Below are positions 1 through 8,194 of a stretch of DNA of 42,336 nt, in pieces; positions within the stretch are counted from its first letter, which is position 1, and the number at the start of each line of letters is the position of its first letter. Made by a program: the position numbers and the translations under genes. Below the pieces are notes generated by a model. That model was not told where the DNA came from. It saw nothing but the letters and a program-made list of their open reading frames with translations, and made no database searches. Origin of the DNA: Pseudomonas sp. SID14000 (GTDB lineage Bacteria > Pseudomonadota > Gammaproteobacteria > Pseudomonadales > Pseudomonadaceae); NCBI RefSeq assembly GCF_002165135.1, contig NZ_NFZQ01000022.1, positions 1 to 42,336 of the forward strand, read 5' to 3'.

Positions 1-100
1 GACTCAATTTCTCGGCTGGCGCTGCCGCCGCCTCACCAGTCTCAAGACATGCACCAAGGCAGGCAACCATGGCCTGACAGGTTCGGCACGTTGCAACAAA

Positions 101-147
101 TGTGGGAGCGGGCTTGTCCCGCGAAGCGCCGCGCGGGCGGCGCTCGA
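101..147. repeat. REP-like palindromic element (single)
   Basis: The unit begins TGTGGGAGCGGGCTTGTCCCGCGAA, read as TGTGGGAGCGG then GCTTGTCCCGCGAA, which contains the palindrome GCGGG-cttgt-CCCGC. This matches the general layout of the abundant extragenic REP family of P. putida. A second GC-rich imperfect palindrome (GCGCCGC, GCGGGCGGCGC) follows directly. It lies outside genes, as expected for this family. Confidence 0.65.
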
Positions 148-303
148 TCTCACTGGCGCAGAAAGAATCAAGGCATACACTACGCACCACCTCAAACCCC
201 AGTCATGCACTGGGCAGCTATGTGCAGTACCTGTGGGAGATTTCCCAGCCCTTTGGGCTGCGCTGTCGCGTAGAGAACTGAATTCGCAAGCAATCCGCGT
301 ACC

Positions 304-386
304 CTGTGGGCTTTAGCCGCGAACACCGGCGTAGCCGGTGCCATGCACCGCGCTGGATTCTTCGCGGCTGAAGCCGCTCCCACAAG
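304..386. repeat. Inverted REP doublet (BIME-like)
   Basis: Two REP arms face each other. The left arm is CTGTGGGCTTTAGCCGCGAA and the right arm is its approximate inverse, TTCGCGGCTGAAGCCGCTCC followed by CACAAG. Between them lies ACCGGCGTAGCCGGT, itself a palindrome. The left arm is shortened: it lacks the GAGCGG part. The reverse complement closely resembles the doublet at 42149-42235, including the spacer core ATGGCACCGGCT and GCCGGTGTTCGCGG. Confidence 0.75.
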
Positions 387-526
387 ATAAGTGGATCGCT
401 TGCGAACTCGTGCGCGCCAGCACCTGAACTTATCGGGGTCAGCCAAACAGATGCAGCAGAATGGCCTTGGAAAGTGACAGCGCCAGTCAGCAATTTCAGA
501 AGCCTCCTACACAAGATGGCCGCCAT

Positions 527-554
527 AAAAAAACCCAGGGCAACGGCCCTGGGC
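527..554 (-). terminator. Rho-independent terminator of ssb
   Basis: Read on the minus strand, GCCCAGGGC and GCCCTGGG form a stem around a CGTT loop and are followed by seven T residues. It lies 32 bases past the ssb stop codon, so it should end the MFS-ssb transcript. Confidence 0.9.
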
Positions 555-586
555 TTCTGGTCTTGCTAGACGCCTGACCGCTCTGA

Positions 587-1126
587 TCAGAACGGAATAT
601 CGTCATCGAAGCTGTCGAAGTCAGCCGCCGGCTGCGGGGCTGGCTGCTGCGGTGCCGGGCGCTGAGGAGCCTGTTGCGGGCGTGGTGCCTGCTGGCGTGG
701 GGCCTGGTTATACTGCTGCTGGCCGCCACCGTAGTTGCCGCCACCCTGGTTGTACGGGTCACCGCCCTGCTGCTGGCCCTGCGGGCGACCGCCGAGCAGC
801 TGCATGGTGCCGTTGATGTCGACGATGATCTCGGTGGTGTAGCGCTTGATGCCGTCTTTTTCCCACTCGCGGGTCTGCAGCTTGCCTTCGATGTAGCACT
901 GCGAACCCTTGCGCAGGTATTCGCCGGCGATTTCGGCAACCTTGCCGAACAGCGACACACGGTGCCACTCGGTACGCTCGACCTTCTGGCCCGACTGCTT
1001 GTCGGTCCACTGCTCGCTGGTAGCCAGGCTCAGGTTGGTCACGGCGTTACCGTTGGGCAGGTAGCGGACTTCGGGATCCTGGCCACAGGTGCCGACCAGA
1101 ATGACTTTGTTAACCCCACGGGCCAT
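587..1126 (-). CDS. ssb: Single-stranded DNA-binding protein
   Basis: SSB is a homotetrameric cytoplasmic protein that coats single-stranded DNA in replication, recombination and repair. The 179-residue product has the family start MARGVNKVILVG, an OB-fold of about 110 residues, a Gly/Gln/Pro-rich linker rich in QQGG, QQQ and PQQAP runs, and the acidic tip DFDSFDDDIPF, which in this family recruits partner proteins. The start is fixed by TAGGAGAA, which overlaps the stop codon of the upstream MFS gene; the two genes are 9 bases apart and are probably co-transcribed. In many bacteria ssb is divergent from uvrA and shares a LexA box with it. Here the MFS gene lies between them and I saw no CTG-N10-CAG motif nearby. 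Identity is very secure. Confidence 0.98.
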   Translation of the reverse strand: MARGVNKVILVGTCGQDPEVRYLPNGNAVTNLSLATSEQWTDKQSGQKVERTEWHRVSLFGKVAEIAGEYLRKGSQCYIEGKLQTREWEKDGIKRYTTEIIVDINGTMQLLGGRPQGQQQGGDPYNQGGGNYGGGQQQYNQAPRQQAPRPQQAPQRPAPQQPAPQPAADFDSFDDDIPF

Positions 1127-1135
1127 AACGTTCTC

Positions 1136-2530
1136 CTAGGCTTCGCACGCCGAAGAGGCCGGGTTCACCAGGCGCTCGAGGGTCGTACGGTCCAAAATTT
1201 TCGTATCCAGTTTGATATAGATGGCGGCTTCTTCCGCCACCACGACGGCGTCGGTCACACCCGGCACGGCCATCAGGCGCTCGGTCAGGCCGGCTTCCCG
1301 GACTGCCTCTGGCGTCAGCGGCATGCGCAGGCTGGTCACATAGGGCGGCTCGTTCATGCGCAAGGCGACGACCAACCAGATGGCACACAGTACCGCACAA
1401 CCGAGGAACACCATGTTCAGCCCACCGTGCTGGAACAACCAGCCACCGAGGATTCCTCCCAAGGCAGCGCCGAGGAACTGGCTGGTGGAGTAAACCCCCA
1501 TTGCCGTCCCCTTGCCACCTGCAGGCGACACCTTGCTCACCAGCGAAGGCAACGATGCCTCCAGCAGGTTGAATGCAGTAAAGAATACCACGGTGCCGAT
1601 CACCAGTCCGCGCAAACCGTCAGCCCACTGCCAGAAGAACACCTCCACCAGCAGCAACACACTGACCGCCCCGGCCAGCACGCGTTTCATCTTGCGCTTT
1701 TTCTCGCCGTAGATGATGAACGGGACCATTGCAAAAAATGAGATGAACAACGCGGTCAGGTATACCCACCAGTGCTGCTCCTTCGGCAGACCGCCGCGCT
1801 CGACGAAGGCCAGTGGCAGCGCGACGAAGCTGGCCATGAGGATGGCGTGGAGAATGAAGATGCCCGCGTCCAGGCGCAGAAGGTCCGGATGGCGCAGGGT
1901 CGGGCCGATGGCCTGGCGCGCCACGCCCGATTCACGGTGCTGCAGGATGCTGTGGGTATTGGGCACGACAAAGGCGACCAGCAAGATGCCGATCAGGGCA
2001 AGTCCTGCAGTGGCGAGGAACAATCCTGACAAACCAAAGGCACGGGTCAGTAATGGGCCGACGACCATGGCGACGGCAAACGACAGGCCGATGCTCATGC
2101 CGATCATGGCCATGGCCTTGGTCCGGTGTTGCTCGCGGGTGAGGTCGGACAGCAGCGCCATGACCGCAGCGGAAATAGCCCCGGCGCCCTGCAGGATACG
2201 CCCGGCGATCACCCCCCAGATGGAGTCGGCCTGGGCCGCCAACACACTGCCCAGGGCAAAGATCACCAGCCCCAGGTAAATCACCGGCCGGCGGCCGATG
2301 CGGTCGGAAATCATCCCGAACGGGATCTGCAATACAGCCTGGGTCAGGCCATAGGCACCAATGGCCAGGCCGATCAGCGCAGGCGTGGCACCGGCCAGGT
2401 CCATGCCGTAGGTGGCCAACACCGGCAAGACCATGAACATGCCCAGCATACGAAAGGCAAAGACCAGGGCCAGGCCGCCAGCGGCGCGGGTTTCGCCGCC
2501 ACTCATGCGCTCGTTGTGGGTGTCGTGCAT
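1136..2530 (-). CDS. MFS transporter with C-terminal YAM-like domain (YajR type)
   Basis: This 464-residue inner-membrane protein has about twelve hydrophobic segments from residue 20 to about 390. The MFS motif A is visible in the loop after TM2 as GMISDRIGRRP. After the last membrane segment comes a soluble tail of roughly 70 residues (LTERLMAVPGVTDAVVVAEE and following) that looks like a small ferredoxin-like domain. E. coli YajR has this layout, with a C-terminal YAM domain. The substrate is unknown; drug or metabolite efflux driven by protons is an inference from the family. The gene sits upstream of ssb with a 9-base gap and is divergent from uvrA, with a 129-base intergenic region. A possible -10 box, TAGAAT, lies at 2558-2563, without a convincing -35. 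The start could alternatively be Met9. Confidence 0.85.
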   Translation of the reverse strand: MHDTHNERMSGGETRAAGGLALVFAFRMLGMFMVLPVLATYGMDLAGATPALIGLAIGAYGLTQAVLQIPFGMISDRIGRRPVIYLGLVIFALGSVLAAQADSIWGVIAGRILQGAGAISAAVMALLSDLTREQHRTKAMAMIGMSIGLSFAVAMVVGPLLTRAFGLSGLFLATAGLALIGILLVAFVVPNTHSILQHRESGVARQAIGPTLRHPDLLRLDAGIFILHAILMASFVALPLAFVERGGLPKEQHWWVYLTALFISFFAMVPFIIYGEKKRKMKRVLAGAVSVLLLVEVFFWQWADGLRGLVIGTVVFFTAFNLLEASLPSLVSKVSPAGGKGTAMGVYSTSQFLGAALGGILGGWLFQHGGLNMVFLGCAVLCAIWLVVALRMNEPPYVTSLRMPLTPEAVREAGLTERLMAVPGVTDAVVVAEEAAIYIKLDTKILDRTTLERLVNPASSACEA

Positions 2531-2598
2531 GGATTAACCTCGTGTGAACCGGCGGCGATTCTATCAGTCCGACAGCGTGACGGCATCTACGCGACGCT

Positions 2599-2628
2599 TT
2601 GCCGCGTACTGGCGGGGCGCCGTATACT
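2599..2628 (+). promoter_or_regulatory. Candidate uvrA promoter
   Basis: TTGCCG (2599-2604) and TATACT (2623-2628) are separated by 18 bases and lie just upstream of the uvrA GTG. The expected transcription start is around 2635, giving a leader of about 25 bases. I found no obvious LexA box (CTG-N10-CAG) over it. Confidence 0.5.
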
Positions 2629-2659
2629 TCCTTGTTTATGCCCGCCGAGCGAGGCCGCA

Positions 2660-5494
2660 GTGGACAAGATCCTGATTCGTGGGGCACGCACCCACAACCT
2701 GAAGAACATCGACCTGACCCTGCCCCGGGACAAGCTGATCGTGATCACCGGCCTGTCCGGTTCCGGCAAGTCATCCCTGGCGTTCGACACCCTGTACGCC
2801 GAAGGCCAGCGCCGCTATGTGGAATCGCTGTCGGCCTATGCCCGGCAGTTCCTGTCGATGATGGAAAAGCCTGACGTCGACACCATCGAAGGCCTGTCAC
2901 CGGCCATTTCCATCGAGCAGAAGTCGACCTCGCACAACCCCCGCTCCACGGTCGGTACCATCACCGAAATCTACGACTACCTGCGCCTGCTGTACGCCCG
3001 CGTCGGTACTCCGCGCTGCCCGGACCACGATATCCCGCTGGAGGCGCAAACGATCAGCCAGATGGTCGACCTGGTGCTGGAGCGCCCGGAAGGCAGCAAG
3101 CTGATGCTGCTGGCACCTGTGGTGCGCGAACGCAAAGGCGAGCACCTGGCAGTGTTCGACGAACTGCGCGCCCAGGGCTTTGTGCGCGCCCGGGTCAACG
3201 GCAAGCTCTACGAACTCGACGAACTGCCCAAGCTGGACAAGCAGAAAAAGCACAGCATCGATGTGGTAGTGGACCGCTTCAAGGTCCGCGCCGACCTGCA
3301 ACAGCGCCTGGCCGAGTCGTTCGAGACCGCGCTCAAGCTGGCCGACGGCATCGCCTTGGTGGCACCGATGGATGACGAACAAGGCGAAGAGACGATCTTC
3401 TCCGCGCGTTTCGCCTGCCCGGTCTGTGGCCATGCCATCAGCGAGCTGGAGCCGAAGCTGTTCTCCTTCAACAACCCCGCCGGTGCCTGCCCGACCTGCG
3501 ATGGCCTGGGAGTGAAGCAGTTCTTCGACACCAAGCGCCTGGTCAATGCCGAGCTCACCCTCGCCGAAGGCGCGATCCGCGGCTGGGACCGGCGCAACGT
3601 GTACTACTTCCAGATGCTCGGCTCGCTGGCTGCGCATTACGGCTTCAGCCTGGAAGAGCCATTCGGCCAACTGTCGCCCGAGCACCAGAAGGTGATCCTG
3701 CAGGGCAGCGGCAAGCAGAGCGTCGACTTCAAGTACCTCAACGACCGTGGCGACATCGTCAAGCGCTCGCACCCGTTCGAAGGCATAGTGCCGAATCTGG
3801 AGCGTCGCTACCGCGAGACCGAGTCGGCCACCGTGCGTGAAGAACTGGCCAAGTTCCTCGGCACTCAGCCCTGCCCGGACTGCCGCGGCACCCGCCTGCG
3901 CCGTGAGGCACGGCATGTGTGGGTGGGCGAGAAGACCCTGCCGGCAGTGACCAACCTGCCGATCGGCGAAGCCAGCAACTACTTCGGAGAGCTGACCCTG
4001 ACCGGCCGCCGTGGCGAAATTGCGGCGAAGATCCTCAAGGAAATCTGCGAGCGCCTGCAGTTCCTGGTCAACGTCGGTCTCGACTATCTCACCCTCGACC
4101 GCAGCGCCGATACCCTGTCCGGTGGCGAAGCACAGCGTATCCGCCTGGCCAGCCAGATAGGCGCGGGCCTGGTGGGGGTGATGTACATCCTTGATGAGCC
4201 GTCCATCGGCCTTCATCAGCGCGACAATGACCGCCTGCTGGCCACCCTCAACCACCTGCGCGACCTGGGCAACACAGTGATCGTGGTGGAGCACGACGAG
4301 GACGCCATCCGCCTGGCCGACTACGTGGTGGACATCGGCCCGGGGGCCGGTGTGCACGGCGGGCAAATTGTCGCCGAGGGCTCGCCGCAGGAGGTCATGA
4401 ACCACCCCGACTCGCTGACCGGCAAGTACCTGTCCGGGCGCAAGAAGATCGTCGTGCCGGCCAAGCGCACACCGCGCAACAAGAAGCTGCAACTCAAGCT
4501 CAAGGGCGCGCGTGGCAACAACCTGCAAAACGTCGACCTGGAAGTCCCGATCGGCTTGCTGACCTGCGTGACCGGGGTATCCGGCTCGGGCAAGTCGACA
4601 CTGATCAACAACACCCTGTTCCCACTGGCCGCCACCGCCCTGAACGGTGCAAGCAGCCTGGAAGCGGCGCCGCATGCCAGCATGGATGGCCTGCAGCACC
4701 TGGACAAGGTCGTGGATATCGACCAGAGCCCGATCGGCCGCACCCCTCGCTCGAACCCGGCGACCTACACCGGCATCTTCACACCGATCCGCGAGCTGTT
4801 TTCCGGTGTGCCGGAATCGCGTTCGCGCGGCTATGGTCCGGGGCGCTTCTCGTTCAACGTCAAGGGTGGCCGTTGCGAGGCCTGCCAGGGCGATGGCCTG
4901 ATCAAGGTGGAGATGCACTTTTTGCCGGACATCTACGTGCCGTGCGACGTGTGCAAAAGCAAGCGCTACAACCGCGAAACCCTGGAGATCAAATACAAGG
5001 GCAAGAACATCCACGAGGTGCTGGAGATGACCATCGAGGATGCCCGCGAGTTCTTCGATGCGGTGCCGGCGCTGGCGCGCAAGCTGCAGACGCTGATGGA
5101 TGTGGGGCTGTCGTACATCAAGCTGGGGCAGTCGGCTACCACGCTGTCGGGCGGTGAAGCACAGCGGGTGAAGCTGTCGCGCGAACTGTCCAAGCGTGAT
5201 ACCGGCAAGACCCTGTACATCCTCGACGAGCCGACCACAGGCCTGCACTTTGCCGATATCCAGCAGTTGCTGGACGTGCTGCATCGCCTGCGTGACCACG
5301 GCAATACCGTGGTGGTGATCGAGCACAACCTGGATGTGATCAAGACTGCGGACTGGCTGGTGGATCTAGGGCCGGAGGGTGGCTCCAAGGGCGGGCAAAT
5401 CATTGCCTGCGGCACGCCAGAAGAGCTGAGCGAGATGAAGCAGTCGTATACCGGGCATTACCTGAAACCGCTGCTGGAGCGGGATCGGGCTTGA
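2660..5494 (+). CDS. uvrA: Excinuclease ABC subunit A (UvrA)
   Basis: UvrA is the damage-sensing ATPase of nucleotide excision repair; as a dimer it loads UvrB at lesions. The 944-residue length fits the family. The first Walker A is GLSGSGKSS at residues 31-39 and the second is GVSGSGKST at about 639-647. There is a zinc module at C253/C256/C277/C280 and a second at about C739/C742 with a CDVC partner near residue 763. Two ABC signatures, LSGGEAQR, are each followed by a Walker B ending in LDEP. I chose the GTG at 2660 because the family N-terminus (VDKILIRGARTHNL) begins there and GAGG lies 5 bases upstream; reading frame continues open for over 500 bases upstream but without family similarity. 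It is the only long plus-strand gene in the window. Confidence 0.98.
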   Translation: MDKILIRGARTHNLKNIDLTLPRDKLIVITGLSGSGKSSLAFDTLYAEGQRRYVESLSAYARQFLSMMEKPDVDTIEGLSPAISIEQKSTSHNPRSTVGTITEIYDYLRLLYARVGTPRCPDHDIPLEAQTISQMVDLVLERPEGSKLMLLAPVVRERKGEHLAVFDELRAQGFVRARVNGKLYELDELPKLDKQKKHSIDVVVDRFKVRADLQQRLAESFETALKLADGIALVAPMDDEQGEETIFSARFACPVCGHAISELEPKLFSFNNPAGACPTCDGLGVKQFFDTKRLVNAELTLAEGAIRGWDRRNVYYFQMLGSLAAHYGFSLEEPFGQLSPEHQKVILQGSGKQSVDFKYLNDRGDIVKRSHPFEGIVPNLERRYRETESATVREELAKFLGTQPCPDCRGTRLRREARHVWVGEKTLPAVTNLPIGEASNYFGELTLTGRRGEIAAKILKEICERLQFLVNVGLDYLTLDRSADTLSGGEAQRIRLASQIGAGLVGVMYILDEPSIGLHQRDNDRLLATLNHLRDLGNTVIVVEHDEDAIRLADYVVDIGPGAGVHGGQIVAEGSPQEVMNHPDSLTGKYLSGRKKIVVPAKRTPRNKKLQLKLKGARGNNLQNVDLEVPIGLLTCVTGVSGSGKSTLINNTLFPLAATALNGASSLEAAPHASMDGLQHLDKVVDIDQSPIGRTPRSNPATYTGIFTPIRELFSGVPESRSRGYGPGRFSFNVKGGRCEACQGDGLIKVEMHFLPDIYVPCDVCKSKRYNRETLEIKYKGKNIHEVLEMTIEDAREFFDAVPALARKLQTLMDVGLSYIKLGQSATTLSGGEAQRVKLSRELSKRDTGKTLYILDEPTTGLHFADIQQLLDVLHRLRDHGNTVVVIEHNLDVIKTADWLVDLGPEGGSKGGQIIACGTPEELSEMKQSYTGHYLKPLLERDRA

Positions 5495-5500
5495 AGGCAA

Positions 5501-5521
5501 CGGGGGCGCTTTGCGCCCCCG
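5501..5521. terminator. Terminator-like hairpin between convergent uvrA and ftnA
   Basis: A perfect 9-bp stem, CGGGGGCGC and GCGCCCCCG, with a TTT loop lies in the 31 bases between two convergent stop codons. There is no long T-run on either side, so it may act on both strands with modest efficiency. Confidence 0.6.
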
Positions 5522-5525
5522 GATC

Positions 5526-5990
5526 TTACATCTGCGATTGCAGGTAGTTTTCCAGGCCGATGGCCTTGATCAGCCCCTGCTGCTTCTCCAGCCAGTAGGT
5601 GTGATCTTCTTCGGTATCGGCCAACTGCGCACGCAGGATGTCACGACTGACATAGTCCTTGTGCAGTTCGCACAGTTCGATGCCTTTACACAGCGCAGCA
5701 CGTACTTTGTACTCGAGCTTGAGATCGGCCTCGATCATTTCCGGCACGGTGCTGCCCACTTCCAGGTCGTCGGCGCGCATGTCAGGGGTGCCTTCGAGCA
5801 TGAGGATGCGACGCATCAGGGCATCGGCGTGCTGCGTCTCTTCTTCCATTTCGTGGTTGATGCGCTCGTAGAGCTTGGACAGGCCCCAGTCTTCGTACAT
5901 ACGCGAGTGAATGAAGTACTGGTCGCGCGCCGCCAGTTCGCCCTTCAGCAGCGTAACGAGGTAGTTGATTACGTCCGGGTGACCTTGCAT
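5526..5990 (-). CDS. ftnA: Ferritin-like iron storage protein (bacterioferritin family, FtnA/BfrA type)
   Basis: This 154-residue four-helix protein stores iron as a 24-mer cage and oxidises Fe(II) at a dinuclear site. The expected ligands are visible at E18, E51, H54, about E93, E127 and H130. The axial heme ligand of true bacterioferritins, Met52, is Thr here (sequence EMEEETQHAD), so by sequence this is the heme-free type. In P. aeruginosa the neighbour of katA, first called bfrA, is now called ftnA for the same reason. The start MQGHPDVINYL is chosen over an upstream in-frame extension because it matches the family and has GGAG about 10 bases upstream. It lies directly downstream of katA on the same strand, but a terminator separates them, so it probably has its own promoter. 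The pairing suits defence against peroxide and iron stress. Confidence 0.92.
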   Translation of the reverse strand: MQGHPDVINYLVTLLKGELAARDQYFIHSRMYEDWGLSKLYERINHEMEEETQHADALMRRILMLEGTPDMRADDLEVGSTVPEMIEADLKLEYKVRAALCKGIELCELHKDYVSRDILRAQLADTEEDHTYWLEKQQGLIKAIGLENYLQSQM

Positions 5991-6111
5991 CGCCCTGCTT
6001 CTCCATGTGAAAACGTCTATGCCACATAGTGTGAACCAGCTTTTGCCTGCGGTCACTGAAAAAGGCGCAACTGGAAGGAAAAAAACGGTTAAACAGTAGT
6101 GATATTCATTG

Positions 6112-6136
6112 AAAAACCGCCCAAATGAGGGCGGTT
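6112..6136 (-). terminator. Terminator of katA
   Basis: On the minus strand AACCGCCC, a short loop, and GGGCGGTT are followed by TTTC. The hairpin lies 17 bases past the katA stop codon and upstream of ftnA. Confidence 0.85.
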
Positions 6137-6153
6137 CTACTTATCACTTCGAC

Positions 6154-7593
6154 TTAGGCGAGATTGATACCCAAGGCCTTGGCAACCCCTTCGCCGTAGG
6201 CCGGATCGGCCTTGAAGAAGTACTGCAATTGGCGCTGGATCACGTCTTCGCTGACGCCCACCATGGTGCCGGCAATGTTGTTGATCAGCAGGGCTTTCTG
6301 CTCATCATTCATCAGGCGGAACAGCGCGCCAGCCTGGCTGTAGTAGTCGGTGTCCTCGCGGTGGTCGTAGCGGTCAGCGGAACCATTCAGGGCCAGTGCA
6401 GGCTCGGCATGGCGTGACGACTGCTTCGGTGCGTCGTTGTAACTGTTGGGCTCATAGTTCGGCGCGCTGCCGTAACTGCCAGTGGCCATGGAACCATCAC
6501 GCTGATAGCTGTTAACCGGGCAGCGTGGTGCATTCACCGGCAGTTGCTGGTGGTTGGTGCCCACCCGGTAGCGGTGCGCGTCAGCGTAGGCGAATACCCG
6601 CCCTTGCAGCATGCGGTCCGGCGACAGGCCGACACCCGGCACCATGTTGCTCGGGCCAAAGGCAGCCTGCTCGACCTCGGCAAAGTAGTTAAGCGGATTA
6701 CGGTTGAGCTCCAGCACGCCTACCTCGATCAACGGGTAGTCCTTCTGCGACCAGGTCTTGGTCACGTCGAAGGGGTTTTCGTCGCGGCTGGCAGCCTCGG
6801 CTTCGCTCATCACCTGGATACATACGGTCCAGCGTGGGTAATCGCCTCGCTCGATGGCTTCGAACAGGTCGCGCTGGGCGTAGTCCGGATCAGTACCTGC
6901 CAGGCGAGCGGCATCTGCCGGGGCGAGGTTCTTGATGCCCTGCTGGGTCTTGAAATGCCATTTGACCCAGGTGCGCTCACCCTCGGCATTGATGAGGCTG
7001 TAGGTGTGGCTACCGAAACCGTGCATGTGGCGGTAGCCGTCCGGGATGCCGCGATCGGAAAAGAGGATGGTGACCTGATGCAGCGCCTCGGGGGAGTGCG
7101 ACCAGAAGTCCCACATCATCTGGGCGTTCTTCAGGTTGGATTGCGGGTGACGCTTCTGGGTGTGGATAAAGTCCGGGAACTTCAGCGGGTCGCGAATGAA
7201 GAATACCGGCGTGTTGTTGCCGACGATGTCCCAGTTGCCTTCCTCGGTGTAGAACTTAATGGCGAAACCACGCGGGTCGCGCTCGGTATCGGCAGAGCCA
7301 CGCTCGCCACCAACGGTAGAGAAGCGCAGGAAAGTTTCGGTCTGCTTGCCAACCTGTTCAAACAGCTTGGCACTGGTGTAACCGGTGATATCGCGGGTGA
7401 CGGTAAAGGTGCCGTAGGCGCCCGAGCCCTTGGCATGTACGCGGCGCTCAGGAATGTTCTCGCGGTTGAAATGGGCGAGCTTCTCGATCAGGTGGAAGTC
7501 GTCGAGCAGCAACGGGCCGCGCGGGCCGGCGGAACGGGAATTCTGGTTGTCGGCTACAGGTGCACCGCTGGCGGTGGTGAGAATCTTGCTCAT
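6154..7593 (-). CDS. katA: Catalase, monofunctional heme type
   Basis: Catalase splits hydrogen peroxide to water and oxygen in a homotetramer. The 479-residue length is that of small-subunit catalases. Catalytic His53 sits in the RRVHAKGSGAYG motif, Asn126 in VGNNTPVFF, and the proximal heme ligand Tyr336 in GRVFAYADAHRYR. No signal peptide is visible (MSKILTTASGAP), so a cytoplasmic location is expected. The start has AGGAG about 5 bases upstream. It is a single-gene unit with its own terminator and an AT-rich upstream region; a candidate promoter lies at 7642-7670. OxyR or iron-linked control would be typical for such a gene, but I did not find a clear OxyR box by eye. The neighbours ftnA and rplQ match the P. 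aeruginosa katA locus. Confidence 0.97.
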   Translation of the reverse strand: MSKILTTASGAPVADNQNSRSAGPRGPLLLDDFHLIEKLAHFNRENIPERRVHAKGSGAYGTFTVTRDITGYTSAKLFEQVGKQTETFLRFSTVGGERGSADTERDPRGFAIKFYTEEGNWDIVGNNTPVFFIRDPLKFPDFIHTQKRHPQSNLKNAQMMWDFWSHSPEALHQVTILFSDRGIPDGYRHMHGFGSHTYSLINAEGERTWVKWHFKTQQGIKNLAPADAARLAGTDPDYAQRDLFEAIERGDYPRWTVCIQVMSEAEAASRDENPFDVTKTWSQKDYPLIEVGVLELNRNPLNYFAEVEQAAFGPSNMVPGVGLSPDRMLQGRVFAYADAHRYRVGTNHQQLPVNAPRCPVNSYQRDGSMATGSYGSAPNYEPNSYNDAPKQSSRHAEPALALNGSADRYDHREDTDYYSQAGALFRLMNDEQKALLINNIAGTMVGVSEDVIQRQLQYFFKADPAYGEGVAKALGINLA

Positions 7594-7641
7594 GGGCTCT
7601 CCTTATCGGTCTTCAAGCGCCGGCTAATCGGCTTTGGAGAG

Positions 7642-7670
7642 AGTATTGACGAGCAAGGTTACAAGAACAA
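7642..7670 (-). promoter_or_regulatory. Candidate katA promoter
   Basis: Minus strand TTGTTC (7665-7670) and AATACT (7642-7647) are separated by 17 bases, in an AT-rich stretch upstream of katA. The expected leader is about 42 bases. An activator site could lie in the AT-rich DNA at 7671-7719; I cannot name one. Confidence 0.4.
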
Positions 7671-7719
7671 ATTCATTAGATGACTTACATCAATAGAAAT
7701 TAACAATACATATACAAAC

Positions 7720-7745
7720 AAAAAACCGGGCACTAGGCCCGGTTC
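7720..7745 (-). terminator. Terminator of the alpha operon (after rplQ)
   Basis: On the minus strand AACCGGGC and GCCCGGTT form an 8-bp stem followed by TTTTTG. It lies about 20 bases past the rplQ stop and closes the long ribosomal-protein cluster. Confidence 0.9.
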
Positions 7746-7765
7746 TTTGTAGCAGACAGAACGTC

Positions 7766-8152
7766 TTACTCAGCAGCTTCTACAGCACCGCCGACCGGAC
7801 GATCAACCAGCTCGACGTACGCCATAGGGGCGTTGTCGCCAGCGCGGAAACCGCACTTCAGGATGCGCAGGTAGCCGCCCTGACGGGTGGCGTAACGCTT
7901 GCCCAGGTCGTTGAACAGCTTGCCAACAGCGGACTTCGAACGGGTACGGTCGAAGGCCAGACGACGGTTAGCTACGCTGTCTTCCTTGGCCAGGGTGATC
8001 AGCGGCTCGGCAACGCGGCGCAGTTCCTTGGCTTTCGGCAGGGTGGTTTTGATCAGCTCGTGCTCGATCAGCGACACTGCCATGTTCTGGAACATAGCCT
8101 TGCGGTGAGAGCTGGTACGGCTCAGGTGACGTCCACTTTTACGATGACGCAT
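7766..8152 (-). CDS. rplQ: 50S ribosomal protein L17
   Basis: L17 binds 23S rRNA at the base of the large subunit near the tunnel exit. The 128-residue product starts MRHRKSGRHLSRTSSHRKAM, the highly conserved basic N-terminus, and has the usual GGYLRILKCGFRAGDNAPMA segment, followed by an acidic tail. It is the last gene of the alpha operon, 42 bases after rpoA, and is followed by a strong terminator. Confidence 0.98.
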   Translation of the reverse strand: MRHRKSGRHLSRTSSHRKAMFQNMAVSLIEHELIKTTLPKAKELRRVAEPLITLAKEDSVANRRLAFDRTRSKSAVGKLFNDLGKRYATRQGGYLRILKCGFRAGDNAPMAYVELVDRPVGGAVEAAE

Positions 8153-8194
8153 GATTCATTCCTTACCAAACACTACGTTCGGTGATTACGACGA

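Larger units (their letters stand above)
1..526. other. Non-coding region with REP elements
   Basis: No ORF here has a recognisable product, a convincing ribosome binding site or family-like composition; the short ORFs on both strands are unconvincing. What the stretch does hold is a single REP-like unit near 101-147, a small perfect hairpin (CAGCCC, loop TTT, GGGCTG) at 246-260, and an inverted REP doublet at 304-386. The first 50 bases show nothing I recognise. The stretch lies downstream of ssb. Confidence 0.7.

Noticed and set aside
1..526. Small ORFs in the leftmost non-coding stretch as genes
   Set aside because: They overlap REP elements and each other on both strands and lack ribosome binding sites.
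2126..2659. N-terminal extension of uvrA by about 178 codons
   Set aside because: It is antisense to the MFS gene and lies outside UvrA family length; the GTG at 2660 has GAGG and the correct N-terminus.
2531..2659. A shared LexA box for uvrA and the MFS-ssb unit
   Set aside because: I scanned for CTG-N10-CAG and saw none; control by LexA cannot be claimed from this sequence.
2897..5326. An 809-codon minus-strand frame antisense to uvrA
   Set aside because: Shadow of uvrA codon bias, without family similarity or a start signal.
5991..6056. Extension of ftnA by 22 codons
   Set aside because: Bacterioferritin family members begin at MQGH/MKG; the extension has no similarity.
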